Below, piece after piece: positions 43,355 to 54,677 of a DNA stretch of 64,000 nucleotides (positions within the stretch are counted from its first letter, which is position 1; every line of letters begins with the position of its first letter). This DNA comes from Taxawa tesnikishii (nom. ined.) (taxonomy: Eukaryota; Ascomycota; Dothideomycetes; Dothideales), in the NCBI GenBank assembly GCA_030247885.1, contig JAPDRO010000003.1:496001-560000 (forward strand). Direction: 5' to 3'. The notes under the pieces are model-generated. The model worked only from the letters and a program-made list of their open reading frames with translations, did not search any database and was not told the origin of the DNA. The translations under genes were made by a program, and so were the position numbers.

Positions 43355-45069
43355 ATGGCGACCGGAATCCTCAAAGTCGAGGGCGACAAGATCGTGGGCA
43401 ATGATGGAAAGCCTGTCATCCTGCGTGGTGCTGGTTTGGGTGGATGGATGAAGTATGCGCGTCTCAATCCTCTCCCTGTTTACGTGAGATCAAGTCACTA
43501 ATCCTTTTTGACAGCATGGAGAACTTCATCACCGGCTACCCCGGGCACGAACACGAGCACCGCGCATCGATGTTGAAGGTGCTTGGGAAGGAGAAGTACG
43601 AATTCTTTTTCGACAGATGGCTCGAGTATTTCTTCACGGACAAGGACGCGGAGTTCTTCGCCAGCAAAGGTCTGAACTGTTTACGATTGCCGTTCAACTA
43701 CAGGCATCTTGAGGACGACATGAACCCTCGAGTGCTGAAGGAGGAGGGGTTCAAACACCTTGATCGGGTTGTTGATCTGGTATGTCAGGATGTATTGTCC
43801 GAGAAGAGGACGAGAGAAGTGGAGAGAAGAACAACAAGGGAGACTAACAGGATTGCGAAAACAGTGTGCCAAGCACAAGATCTACACCATCCTCGACATG
43901 CACACTGTTCCCGGCGGTCAAAACGGCGACTGGCACTCTGACAACGCGACCAACTACGCCGCCTTCTGGGACTACAAGGACCACCAAGATCGCACCATCT
44001 GGCTTTGGGAGCAAATCGCGGCGCGTTACAAGGACAACCCATGGGTGGCCGGCTACAACCCGATCAACGAGCCGTGCGATCCTCAACACTACCGGCTGCC
44101 CGCGTTCTACGAGCGATTCGAGCCGGCAGTCAGGAAGGTGGATCCCAATCACATACTCTGGCTTGATGGTAACACGTTTGCGATGGAGTGGAAGCACTTT
44201 GACAAGCCGTTGCCAAACTGCGTATATGCGCTGCATGATTATACCGTAGGCCCTTCTTCACTGCCCTTTTGCTCTCCTCCAGAGCTCACCACAGACTCAC
44301 GGCGCCCGCTAACACGTGTGCTCCACAGACGATGGGCTTTCCCAAAGGCGAACAATACACCGGCTCCGCCGACCAGAATCAGAAACTCGAACGCCAGTTC
44401 CTCCGCAAAGCCGAGATCATGTACCGTCTCGGCACGCCCATCTGGAACGGCGAGTTCGGTCCGGTGTATGCGAACCCCGTCCTGGACGCCGACCACGAGG
44501 AAGTCAACGCTGCTCGCTACAACGTGCTCGATCGTCAGCTCTCGATCTACGACAAGTACGGAATCCACTGGAGCATCTGGCTCTACAAGGACATTGGCGT
44601 GCAGGGGATGGTGCATGTGGACCGCGAGAGCAAATGGATGAAGACAATCGCACCGTTTCTGGAGAAGAAGAGGAAGCTGCAACTGGACGCCTGGGGCCGG
44701 TATCCGAGTAAGGAGGTCGAGGATGTCGTCAACCCGCTGGCCGAGTGGGTGCAGAAGGTCGCGCCGAACAGTGATGCGGCGTACCCTACGCCCTGGAACA
44801 CGGAGCGCCAGATGACGCGCTTGATAAACCAGATCTGGCTGTCTGGGTTGCTGAGTGATGAATTCGCGGAGCAGTTCAGGGGGATGAGCTTTGAGGACCT
44901 CGAGGCGTGTGCCAAGAGTTTCCACTTCGACGCGTGCGTACAGAGGGAGGGGTTGAATAAGGCTCTCATGGCTCATAGTGAGGTACCGCAATTGACGAGG
45001 GATTGGGTGAGGCCGCCGAATGAGTGGCTGGAGGGCAAGCAGGATACGACGGAGGAGATTGGCGTTTAG
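43355..45069 (+). CDS. GH5 glycoside hydrolase, exo-1,3-beta-glucanase-like, intracellular
   Basis: Exons are 43355-43452, 43515-43779, 43865-44245 and 44329-45069 (introns 62, 85 and 83 nt), total 1485 nt, 494 aa. The protein starts MATGILKVEGDKIVGNDGKP and has no signal peptide. GH5 landmarks are LRGAGLGGWMNMENF, GLNCLRLPFNYRH, LDMHTVPGGQNGDWHS, the acid/base Glu in YNPINEPCD and the nucleophile Glu in IWNGEFGPVY, with WSIWLYKDIG before the end. The family cleaves beta-glucans. The lack of a signal peptide suggests turnover of internal glucan or glycolipid rather than secretion. Fungal glucosylceramidase-like members also belong to GH5, so the substrate is open. Confidence 0.9.
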
Positions 45070-46127
45070 TAATGCGAAACCAGATACTCTGTCAGAAATC
45101 GCAATCGATCCCCCATCATCGCCAAGGTCTTCTTGTGCTCTCCGTGAAAAGAAGTCTCCCTTCCTGACTGCAACAGTCTCCGTTTCCTCGATCGTGAGCA
45201 TGTTGGTTGCCAAGTCGTGCAGACGTGAATGTTTGGGACATTGCATTCTTGAAGCTTAACGGGCGATGACAACTTCACATGACTGGACTGATTCCATCAG
45301 GTTGCACGGAACAAGGAGCAGACAGAGACGAGAAGATACTCGTACGCTCATAGTGATCCCTACTTGTGAGAACTAGCAGCCTCTAAGGGGAGAGAGGGGA
45401 ATTAACTCAACGAAAGAAGCGGCCTGTAAGTGTCGGTAACAGCTGTGGTGCAAGACACATCCTACAACGACTAGGCGGATCGTTTAAGGATGACAGCCAT
45501 CGAAGCGTAGGCGCTGAACACAACCGGTATTGCGAGAGGGTCGAGGTCAGAGTCGTGTACAGTCGCGGCGTTGTCGTCTCTCCTGACAACAGGAGCCGTT
45601 GCTATTGTGCGGTGTTTCACATCAAGACGAGGATTAGCAGGCCGCACGCGCGTCTTTGTTTGACAAAGGAGCTAGCCGGTGGCGCTTTTGCATCAGCTGT
45701 ACGGCATGGGCGTGGAGACGGTGTTGCATCGTGTTCTTGTATGGAAGAGCTCACATGTACTTACTGTAGATACCAGGGAGTCTGTACTTTTTGTACCCCT
45801 TCTTTCCACGTGCCTCAGTAACGGGGACGGGAAAGGCGCTCGTGCAAGCCGGGCGCGATTGTGTACTGTGTGCGTTGTGATTGGTGTCGCGGCAATCTTA
45901 GCGTGCAGGCACTTCCTCTATTCGATGACGAAAACAGATATCCGAAACACCTCCTGCATGAACTGCTGCCGTCTGGCTCCACACGCCCCAAACAAACCCA
46001 CTGATTACTAGTACCAAACACTATGACCACCTGAATGAACCTCTTCCTCGTTGGCGGCGCAGACAACATGGACCGGACAACGCCGAGTGCGCAAACCTCC
46101 ATTGCGAGAGGAAGACTGCCCGGCGCA
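45070..46127. other. Intergenic region
   Basis: 3' flank of the GH5 gene and upstream region of the next gene. No frame here has a recognisable domain. Confidence 0.45.
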
Positions 46128-47820
46128 ATGGAGGTCCAAACAATACTATCAGGGGCGCAACCACTCAACTCGCTCCAGCCCCGGCCGAGCACATACGGAG
46201 CCCTACGAGCCCTGCGAGTCTCACCTTTCCCAAGCCCTTGTCGCGCTCCAGCACCTCGTCTTCGACATTGTCTTTCCAGTCACACAACCGATCAACGTCT
46301 GTGGCGGACACGTCGAGGAAGGACGCACGACTGTCTATGCCATTCCCGATCCAGACTGCGAACATCAACACCAATACACACCGAAGGACGCCTTCGCCCG
46401 TCAAGGCAGCTGCCCCTGCCTTGCTTCCGGAAAGTCTGGCTTCGCCTACGGGGTCTACCGACACGAACCTTTTGACCGCTCTCGCGGCACAGGAGAGGCG
46501 CGTCTTGGAGCTGAAGGAGGAGCTGCAGCGCGCAGAGCAGGATCTGAAGAGGCTGAAGCATGATTGGATGGCGCACGAGGCACAGAAGAAGCGACACGAT
46601 GCAAGAAGGGTGCAGAAGCTACAATCGTTGAACACCACACTGCCCGGTGTGAACGCCAAGGACGACGATGCGAATGGCGGTTCGGCGTGGTTGCAGCAAG
46701 AGATGGAGAGACGGAAGGCATTGCTGAGCGGTACCAAGGCTTCCAGCAGGACGGTCTTCTCCGGATCTCGCCATGCTCGCACACTGTCTCTGTTGTCGCC
46801 CGTCCAGCCCTCGGCTCCCTCATCGTTCCGGAGAATGGATGAACCTAGGGACTCACATACACCGCCCTCGCTCGAGAGACCGCCGCTTCCGAAGCGAGCA
46901 TCTACGAATCAGGATCTGACCAGGGAGGTTGTGGAAAAGGCGGACGAGAACATCGATCTAGGCTTACCAAGAGATGTCCTGCTGAAAACAGGGAAACAGA
47001 TGGCTTCAGATTTCAAGGACGGACTCTGGACCTTCATCGAAGATCTTCGGCAAGCAACAGTAGGGGACGAGGCGGTCAACGGCACATACTCGCGCACACA
47101 GAGCGTATCGAACTCAATACCAGGGGTAAGGTGCCCAGAAAACTACCTAGCGACCCGCGTCTCCGACCCACAGGCACAGTACGACCACCATCAACCAGGA
47201 CGTCCACCAGCACTAGTATACGTACCGCAGCAAGGAGTCCTGGGCCCAAGGACGCCACACACGACGCCCCACTCATAGATGTGGGCAACTCGTTCTGGGA
47301 AGAAAACGGCCTGCCCGCACCGAAAATCGCGGAAGCGCCGATCCGACGCAGGTCGAATAGATCCAAACCCTCCGCGGCGACGAAGGCTCGCCACACGCAC
47401 ACGAACTCGTTCGACAGCTGGGACAACTGGGAGTCGCCGTCGAACGAGAAGAAAACCGCGCGCTCGAACAGCGACACGTCCGTCTCCGAGGCGCGGACGT
47501 CGCCCAGTCCCGGCCGTTCGAGTCCGCGGACAAGCGTAAGGTAAGGTAACGATGAGCTCCGATGCTCGCTCTTTCTCAGAAGGCACCGGCTGATGACCGT
47601 TCCCAAGCTCCTCTAGGGACGAGATGATGGCACAGAGTGCGTCGCACGATCGGGTGAAGAGGGATTCCATCCCATGGCCGGCCCTGGTGAAGCTGTCCCC
47701 GGAAACCTGAGGCGGACCGCCTCGCATCTGATGCAGGAGTGGGAGAGGAGTCTGACGCCTCCGCCCGGTGTCAGAGATGGCCAGGCCGATTACCTGGGAA
47801 AGGACAGCAAGGCCGATTGA
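46128..47820 (+). CDS. DUF4048-like coiled-coil protein (apparent -1 frameshifts)
   Basis: A fungal protein of unknown function. Its middle part (46238-47125) has a coiled coil (LAAQERRVLELKEELQRAEQ), Ser/Pro-rich linkers and DFKDGLWTFIEDLRQATVGD, which I associate with DUF4048. Beyond 47126 the frame changes to one with APLIDVGNSFWEENGLP and DSWDNWESPSNEKK. After an intron (47541-47616, GTAAGG...CTCTAG) a further frame reads RDEMM..IPWPALVKLSP. The rest, NLRRTASHLMQEWERSLTPPP, is in yet another frame. Both switches lie on four-base runs (GGGG at 47123, CCCC at 47697) and fit one missing base each. A 48-nt intron may also sit at 47126-47173. The start is uncertain: the ATG at 46128 needs a third -1 shift at 46152. 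Expected length is about 520-540 aa. Confidence 0.65.
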
Positions 47821-48185
47821 GCGGCGGGTGAGTGTTTCGGTTTTGATCGGTTAATCCGAGACGGATTGTACGGTTTATATTCTTGTAGATAACCTTTTGA
47901 TGATGGATTGGATACGGATCGGAATAATGGGTCGATGAGATATCACATGCGCGGTTTGCGTAACCAAACGTCTTCGAATGCGTGCGTCCGGTGGACTAAT
48001 CAGATGGGGTACCATGTATCGATCACAATAACAACAGTTCGGGGCTTATAAGGGGTAAAGCGTGCGGCATAAAGAGGGTCTCTGTATTCCGAACCGTAAC
48101 TACTACCTTCTTCTTCTTCTTCCTTTTGACACTGGAAGGCGAGTGACTTCCGGCGAGCAATAGAATGGCTTCGTCTGTCTTCCAC

Positions 48186-48234
48186 TTACGCTCCACTTGA
48201 GCTTCACACATGCTCACTCCGGCCTCGCTAAGCC
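48186..48234 (+). repeat. Degenerate CTTCACTT-type repeat patch
   Basis: CTCCACTTGAG, CTTCACACATG, CTCACTCCGG and CTCGCTAAG at about 10-12 nt spacing. Confidence 0.5.
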
Positions 48235-48393
48235 TTGTTCTGCCTCCGTAACTGTCGATCCACAGTCATGCTTCCTATACACGGCGTTACTGTCGTGAAG
48301 AGATAACACGGCGCGCTAGGCTGTAGCTGGTCTTCAAAAGGTATTTACTATCCTATGTCGTCGACAGTCAGAAAGTATATATAGGCACTGTTG

Positions 48394-48455
48394 GGCTTCA
48401 CTTGAGATTCATTTCGGCTTCACTTCAACTTCACTACAGTATCGTTTCAGATTCG
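48394..48455 (+). repeat. Degenerate CTTCACTT-type repeat patch
   Basis: CTTCACTTGAG, TTCATTTCGG, CTTCACTTCAA, CTTCACTACAG and CGTTTCAGATT at about 11 nt spacing. Confidence 0.6.
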
Positions 48456-48529
48456 GTTTAAAGAACTTCATTGAATCATTCGCTTCCGATTGTCGATGGA
48501 ACGGATTGGTAGCATATAGTACGAATGTA

Positions 48530-50947
48530 TCAACCGGCCGACGCATCTTCTTTCTGAAGTACGGTCCCGTCTGCAGCGAACCGCGAGCCATCCTCTCTTT
48601 CATCGTCGTTATCATCACCATTCGCATTAGCCGGCAGACGCTTCCTTAGTGTGCTGCCAGAGGCCGACCGCGGATCAACATCCAAACTCGGCGCTGGCTG
48701 CGGTGCGCACCGTTTGATGTACCTCGCCAGACTCTCGCAAAGCCGATCGAGGATGAAGTCCGCCTCGGGTCTCTGTTCCATCATTGGGCTGTCCTCCCCA
48801 ATCCAGTCCCACTCAATGAGCCCCTCTTCCTCGTCCTCGTCATCGCCCGCGCTGCGCGACGTGAACCTGATCAGTTTCGTGTACTCGACCCATTCCTCGT
48901 AACTGTATCTCTTAGGGGGTCCAACCGCAAATCCTTCGCAATGCGACGGATCGCGTGCGCGAGACGGCGCGCCAGCTCCTGGTCGTCTTCTTGGTCGGCC
49001 TCGGTAGCGAGCTGGTCCATCGTTGGTGGACGGTCGAGTTCCTTCTCCTCTTCCGGATCCGGACCTGTTTCGAAGCCCCGCTGCAGCCGCTTCTTGGCGG
49101 CCTTACGGGCGTTGCGGTTCTGGAGCCATGACAGCAGCCACGGGTTCCGTTCGAGGAAGCTGCGCCAGATGCCGGCTTTGGGCAGTACCGTGAAGTCTGC
49201 GAGACGCGAACTAGCCCTCTTGAAGTTACCGATGACGGTGTCTCCCATGTGGCCGATCAGGATCGTCATGGTGGGAACCGCGAGCAAACTCCAAACGACG
49301 AAGAAAGGCCGTCCAGCGTTGGTCTTGGGTGCGAGGTCCCCGTAGCCCACGGTTAACAGAGACACGTAGCAGAGGTAGAGTGCTTGAAAATACGTCATGC
49401 TCTGGACCTCGTGCTCGGCTCTCCAGAAGATGGCCGCGCCACCGCACCAGAGAATGGCGAACGCCGTGACAGAGATGCTCAGAGCTGTCCAGCGCTTGAA
49501 GTTGTTGGTGCTGTTCTGGAGAGCGCGCATTGCATCGAACCGGTCCTTTTCTTCCCTCAAGAGTATGAGTCGGGGTTTCTTCGTTGGCCTGATCACTGAT
49601 AGAGATCGCGTTGCCGCTCGACGTAGACCGCGTAGCGGTGTGAGTGAGCCGTCATGTGGGTGGCCCGGATGACCTTCTGGGGTGTCCCTGGGATCTATGA
49701 TCCGTAATTGAGCGGCTCTGTCCACAGGATTGAACGGCTCTGAGATGGCTGGCCTTTCGCCGCCGTTCAACACCGTCTCCCGCTGGATGTCGAGAGAGCT
49801 GGTTACTGTTCGTCCGATTGTCCTTGTTCGACTTCTCTCGAGGTGCTTGTTGACGACTTTGTCGGATCCGAGCTCAGCCGCAAATCTGGAGATAGACGAG
49901 ATCATGAGACCCAGCATTATGATGCCCCCGACCGAATACGGGAAAACCAGCCCGCGTCCGACGTTGCTCGAGGCGTATAGATCGCCGAATCCGACGGTCA
50001 GAATGGTGACGTCGCAGAAATAGAGAGCATTGGTGTAATCCCAATTGAAACCTTCAGTTCCATAGAGCGATTCAACCCTGGAGAAAACTGCACCTCCGCC
50101 GGCGAGCCAGATGAAGAACAGCATGGTCTGGAGGATGAGCGTACGTTGAGAGTCGGTGAGATTGAATCGCTGCGAATAGTGACCCAGGAAGTAGCCAAGC
50201 ATATTGACCATCAGAAGCATAGAGCACACCAGATACAGTATACTCGCAATCACCGCATACCAGAAACCTTGAGTGTAAGTTTGTTGAGGCCGCGTTGGAG
50301 GGACGTAAATGTTCATGGAGAGGGTTATGCCTATCAATATGCCGGTAGCCATGTACCACATGATGATGGTAACAGGTAGCGCAATGATGTACCGGATCCG
50401 ATTGGTGAAATTGCACAGCAGAAACAGATTCCCGACGAAGCCCATGATGAGAGAAACGACGTTGAGCCAGTAGCACCACCGCGGATCGTTCAAGGGCACC
50501 CCTTCCTGGTCTCCAACGAGGATACTAGTGTCGCCGTTCCATGAGCAAATGGCAGCAGTGACACGGTCCGTGACTCCAGGAACCAAGCACATCCTCCACG
50601 GAGTGACTAAAGCGGCAATGGACAGGACGTTTGCGAGAGGTCCGATAGTAGCGGCAAGAAGCGGAATGGCTGTAGAGGCAAACCACCAATCATTCTCTTG
50701 ATCGTCGTCCCAGGGCCGGAGAGACCACTTCCACCACGGCTGTCCTTGAGGTGGCCTAGTCAGGGACGCTCTTCGAGTGGAAGATGCTCTAGACGCTCTT
50801 CGACCGGAAGAAGGTCTTGGGCCAGACACGTTCCCGGAAGATCTCCGACGCGGAAACCATGGGTGTTCTCTGGTGTGTTGCCCACCAGCGCCTGTTGGTG
50901 CGAATGGGGGCTACATCGAAATCACCGGACCTCTGTTCGCTGCTCAT
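48530..50947 (-). CDS. TOK1: TOK-type two-pore outward-rectifier K+ channel (apparent -1 frameshifts)
   Basis: A plasma-membrane potassium channel with eight membrane segments and two pore loops: TILTVGFGDLYASS (P1) and SLLTVGYGDLAP (P2). The main frame runs from 50829 to 48871. It then has to move to a second frame reading RYSYEEWVEYTKLIRF and EGLIEWDWIGEDSPM, typical of the fungal TOK C-terminal domain, ending at 48530. The break falls on a five-base run (GGGGG at 48915-48919), and one added base gives DPPKRYSYEEW. The long frame begins with GTG, and its first ATG lies after the first membrane segment, so the true start is upstream. An ATG at 50947 reaches the frame if two more bases are missing (50906-50910 and 50833-50835). 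That gives about 806 aa. It diverges from the permease gene. Confidence 0.9.
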
Positions 50948-51831
50948 CCTTTGCGGGTGTGGTTGAACTTGTGCTATCGCTGCGTGAACATAGCCAGAAG
51001 TAAGATATATCTCTAAGTCGATGAGGGATCAGGAGGAACATGCTATCCAGGCATGTTCGAGTGTTTAAAGAGTTGTGCGTCAGCTATTGGCACATGGTCG
51101 GCTTGATAAGGTGGAGTTTCTTCTTGGCTAGCCAGCCAGCCACAGACGGGAAGATGGAAGGAAGCCCGTGAATCTAGACCACCAGATGCGATGTCGATGC
51201 GGAAAGACAAGAAAGGACTGAAAAGACAGAAGCACCAGGAACGTGGTCCCATGATGGAGGAAAGGGAGAGGAGGAAAATTGGAGGCATAGAGGGCAGGGC
51301 AGGGATGGCGAGGAAGTCGGACGCGGATGTTGTTTCCGAGGAAAGCGAGAAAAGCTTGTGAGGGTTTGCTACGTATGGCCGACCATCAAAGCGTCAATCA
51401 AGCCTCATTTTCGTCATGCGCTTGCGCGGGCATCGCGGGCAGCGCGGCAGGCGAAGCAAACGTGGGCAACCAAGCTCTCCTGTTTGTTTGGCATGCTTGG
51501 CAACTTCAAAGTAACTATACTCTATGCATTCTGTATCTCATCTCGTGCCGTATCGTATCATGCTCCATCATGTCTTGCTCAGAGGTGGTCGTGAAATCAC
51601 GATGCATAGAACGGACAGCCAATCGTTCCTTTCCGTTGAGGATAAGTCTAGCTATTTCAGCCAGTAGCCGAGCAAACGTCATTTGGCGGGAAAGAAAAAT
51701 TTAAAGTGACATTCGACGATAGCCTGTACGCAACACTACCAGTGTACACTCTTCTTCCACTCTCCGCTTTGCTTAGACAACAAGACTTGCTCTTTTGCTA
51801 CTCGTTAGAATTGTACAACCCTTCTGTCGAT
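50948..51831. other. Divergent promoter region of TOK channel and permease
   Basis: Shared upstream region of two membrane-transport genes. No gene or clear binding site is recognised. Confidence 0.5.
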
Positions 51832-54174
51832 ATGTTTACCAAACACCGACATAACGCCGCCAAATCGGAGGACCAGATGGCCCGACCGGCGAACCCTCTA
51901 CAAACGGATTTCGAAACGGCCTCCAGCGTGGACACCGACGAGCAGTATCTGGTAAGGGCGGAGCCCTGAAAAATCAAGGATGGCGAACAGATAAGTCAAG
52001 AAGCATTGTCCTTTTGCGCGCTCCACTGGCAGTGGGTAAGTTATGGCCATCACGGAGAAACCAATCGTAGGCATTCTGAAAACTTTTGCCCAGCCCAATG
52101 GCATTGGTTTCGGATGTCAAGAAGCCATGGCACGCGGGCGTCCGACCCGTTCCGCTGCTTCTTGCTTGCGAGGAGACGGCGGGACGGCGAAGGCTGAGAG
52201 AGTACCGCTTGAACTTGATCGCTTTCACGAGCGCGTAAGGAGATGCTATGACTGGACAACCAGCCTTCCCTGATTCCCTTCCGCCTGACGTTCTCACATT
52301 AACACAGTGCAGAACGCACTCGGGTATAAACAGGTAAGTTTGTTGAAGATCCCTTGAATTACGTCCAGCTAACCTCTTCTTAGACCCTTCACCGCCAATG
52401 GAAGTTCTTCGAGAGTTTCGCAGCCAGTTTCGGTATATGTCTTTCAATTCGCTACGAAACAAGTGCCTAACGGAGAACAGCTGCACTCTACTTCGTAGGA
52501 GGTATTCGAGTAACTTTTTCAATCGGCGTCGGTGCCGGTGGACCGGCCGCTTATTGGTAGGCATCTCCATCCTCGCACGTTGACCATCATTGACCGGCTG
52601 CCAGGTCGAGTTACGTTGTCACATGCATTTTCGTCTTCATCACAGCAGCAGTCCTTGCTGAAATCTGCTCCGCGCTGCCTGCTGCAGGTTCTATCTATTT
52701 GTGAGCAAGCAAGCCCTCACTGTCATTAAACTTCTCACTCATTTCGAACATAGCTGGGCTGCCGAGTCTGGTGGACGTCGCTTCGGGAGGTTGTTTGGTT
52801 TCATTGTCGCCTGGTGGAGCACAACCGCCTGGACGACCTTCGTTGCTTCGAACTGTCAAGGCGCAGCAAACTACCTGCTTTCTGAACTTGCCGTCTTCAA
52901 TGTGAACTACACCACCGATGTCAGCGACATCAAGTTCCGCGCGGTGCAGTGGGCTGTTGCAGAGGGCATCCTCTTCATCTCCATTGGCATGAACTACCTG
53001 GACCCGAAGACCTACAAGTGGATTTTCAGAATTAGCACCGGAATCATCATGCTCGATTTCTTCCTCAACATCATCTGGTTGCCGATCGCAGTGTCGAAGA
53101 CTTACGGCTTCCAGCCCGCCTCTTTCGTCTTCACGCAAACGTACAACGAGACTGGTGCGCCTCCTGTCTGGAACTGGATGCTCTCGTACTTCGTTACCGC
53201 AGGTGTCCTGGTAGGCTTCGAAGCGAGCGGTCACATCTCGGAGGAAACCAAAGACGCAAGCTTGACCGCCGCGAAGGGCATCTTCTCTTCTGCCGTAGCT
53301 TCTGCCGTCCTGGGCTTCCCGATTGTCATCCTCTTCCTCTTCTGTACACCGGACCTGGACACGCTATACTCGTTCACGGCTCCTCAACCGTTCGTCGGTC
53401 TGTACGCGCAAACTCTGGGCCAGGGTGGTCAAGTGGTCATGGTTGTGGTCTGCATTCTCGGTCTCATCTTTAACACCACCGTTGCTGGCGTTGCCAGTTC
53501 CCGGCTGATTTGGGCCGTGGCAAGAGACGGTGTGTTGCCTTGGTCCAGCTGGATCAGCGAGGTTTCCGGAAACAGAGAGCCCCGGCACGCAGTCATGGTC
53601 ATGCATGGTGTCGCTGCACTGCTGCTCTGCACCATCTTGCCGTCTTCCGTCGCCTTCTCTTCGCTCGTCAGTGCCGCTGCAGTGCCCACTATCACTGCCT
53701 ATGCTCTCATCTGCTGTAAGTCTTGCTTTTCAACCTGCATGTCTCGAAACCCTTAAATTGGCTGACACGGCGGCAGTTGGTTGCACCTTCATCACGCCCA
53801 ACGAATTCCGTCACGCCAGATGGTCGCTCGGCCGCTTCTCTCTGCCTCTGCGTCTCATCGCCATGGTCTGGAACCTCTACCTAGCCGCCATTTTGTTCTC
53901 ACCAATCGAGTTCCCCGTCACGGCCTCGACATTCAACTGTGAGTATTTACCCTTGGCTCTTCACAACCATCTCGCTCTTTCCTCCCTCTCCTCTGCTTGA
54001 ATCATGTGTTGTCTAGCTGCTGACCATTCGGAAACAGATTCTCCAGTCATCTTTGGCGGTATAACAATCTTCGGTATCCTGTCATGGTGGTTCACACCCG
54101 AAGAACGTTGGTTGCCTACTGCGCGACTCGGAAAACTGCGTGAGGTTGAGGAGGAATTGAACCGGACCACCTAA
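51832..54174 (+). CDS. APC-family amino acid/GABA/choline-type permease, 8 exons
   Basis: A 12-segment membrane transporter. Exons are 51832-51951, 52313-52333, 52384-52432, 52481-52556, 52605-52700, 52754-53715, 53777-53938 and 54038-54174, total 1623 nt, 540 aa. Introns are 48-99 nt except the first (361 nt). The spliced N-terminus reads YLNALGYKQTLHRQW and is followed by FESFAASFAALYFVGG, FSIGVGAGGPAAYW, AEICSALPAAGSIYFWAAES and LFGFIVAWWSTTAWTTFVAS, the pattern of fungal UGA4/HNM1-like permeases. Later segments include FNTTVAGVASSRLIWAVARD. Substrate cannot be assigned. Exon 2 is a 21-nt microexon encoding NALGYKQ. No frameshift is seen, unlike its neighbours on both sides. Confidence 0.92.
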
Positions 54175-54677
54175 AGAGTATGCTGCCAGCTCTGTGTCTC
54201 TTCTCGTCGTTGTTGGTCAATTTTACCGGCGGCAGAAGTTAGCAGGGCCAATGGGCGGACAAAAGATGCTTGCTCGTTCAGACCAGAGATGAAACAGGGA
54301 CGTGACTTCCTGCAAACTCTTCTACCCAAATCCATACGAGACAGGGAGATCAAAGAAAATCATATTGTTTTCCGTCAATGCTAGTCAAACGCGCGATTGC
54401 CTGCAAGCACCCAACCCCCTTCACTTGCGCCTTCACTTATGCCTCACTTGTGTTTCACCTATGCCCTCTTTACTTGAGCTTTGCCTGAGCTTCACCCGCT
54501 ACACGCTTTCAATCACTAGTAGGAAAGGGTAGTAGCAAAATACCATACAGACCTCACAAACCACACGTAATATACATATGTACAGCTTCTGTTTCCCGCC
54601 TTCCCTCCCTCACCAGATCAACCCCGCATCTCTCTCCTCTTCTCCGGTTCTCCCGTCTCCGTACCCGTGCCCCCAGC
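54175..54677. other. Convergent intergenic region with degenerate repeat
   Basis: Between the 3' ends of the permease and PPR genes. It contains the clearest CTTCACTT-type repeat patch. Confidence 0.55.
54418..54500 (+). repeat. Degenerate CTTCACTT-type repeat, clearest copy
   Basis: Units CTTCACTTGCGC, CTTCACTTATGC, CTCACTTGTGT, TTCACCTATGCC, CTTTACTTGAG, CTTTGCCTGAG and CTTCACCC follow each other without spacers, giving a period of 11-12 bp. Confidence 0.7.

Larger units (their letters stand above)
47821..48529. other. Convergent intergenic region with degenerate repeats
   Basis: Between two gene 3' ends. It contains two patches of the CTTCACTT-type repeat. No gene is seen. Confidence 0.55.

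Noticed and set aside
44239-45246. 335-codon minus-strand frame opposite the GH5 gene
   Set aside because: Shadow of the GH5 exon; no motif, Arg/Leu-rich composition.
46051-46563. 170-codon frame overlapping the DUF4048-like gene start
   Set aside because: It lies in a different frame from the coiled coil; composition is low-complexity and no motif is seen. It may contain part of the true 5' end but cannot be supported.
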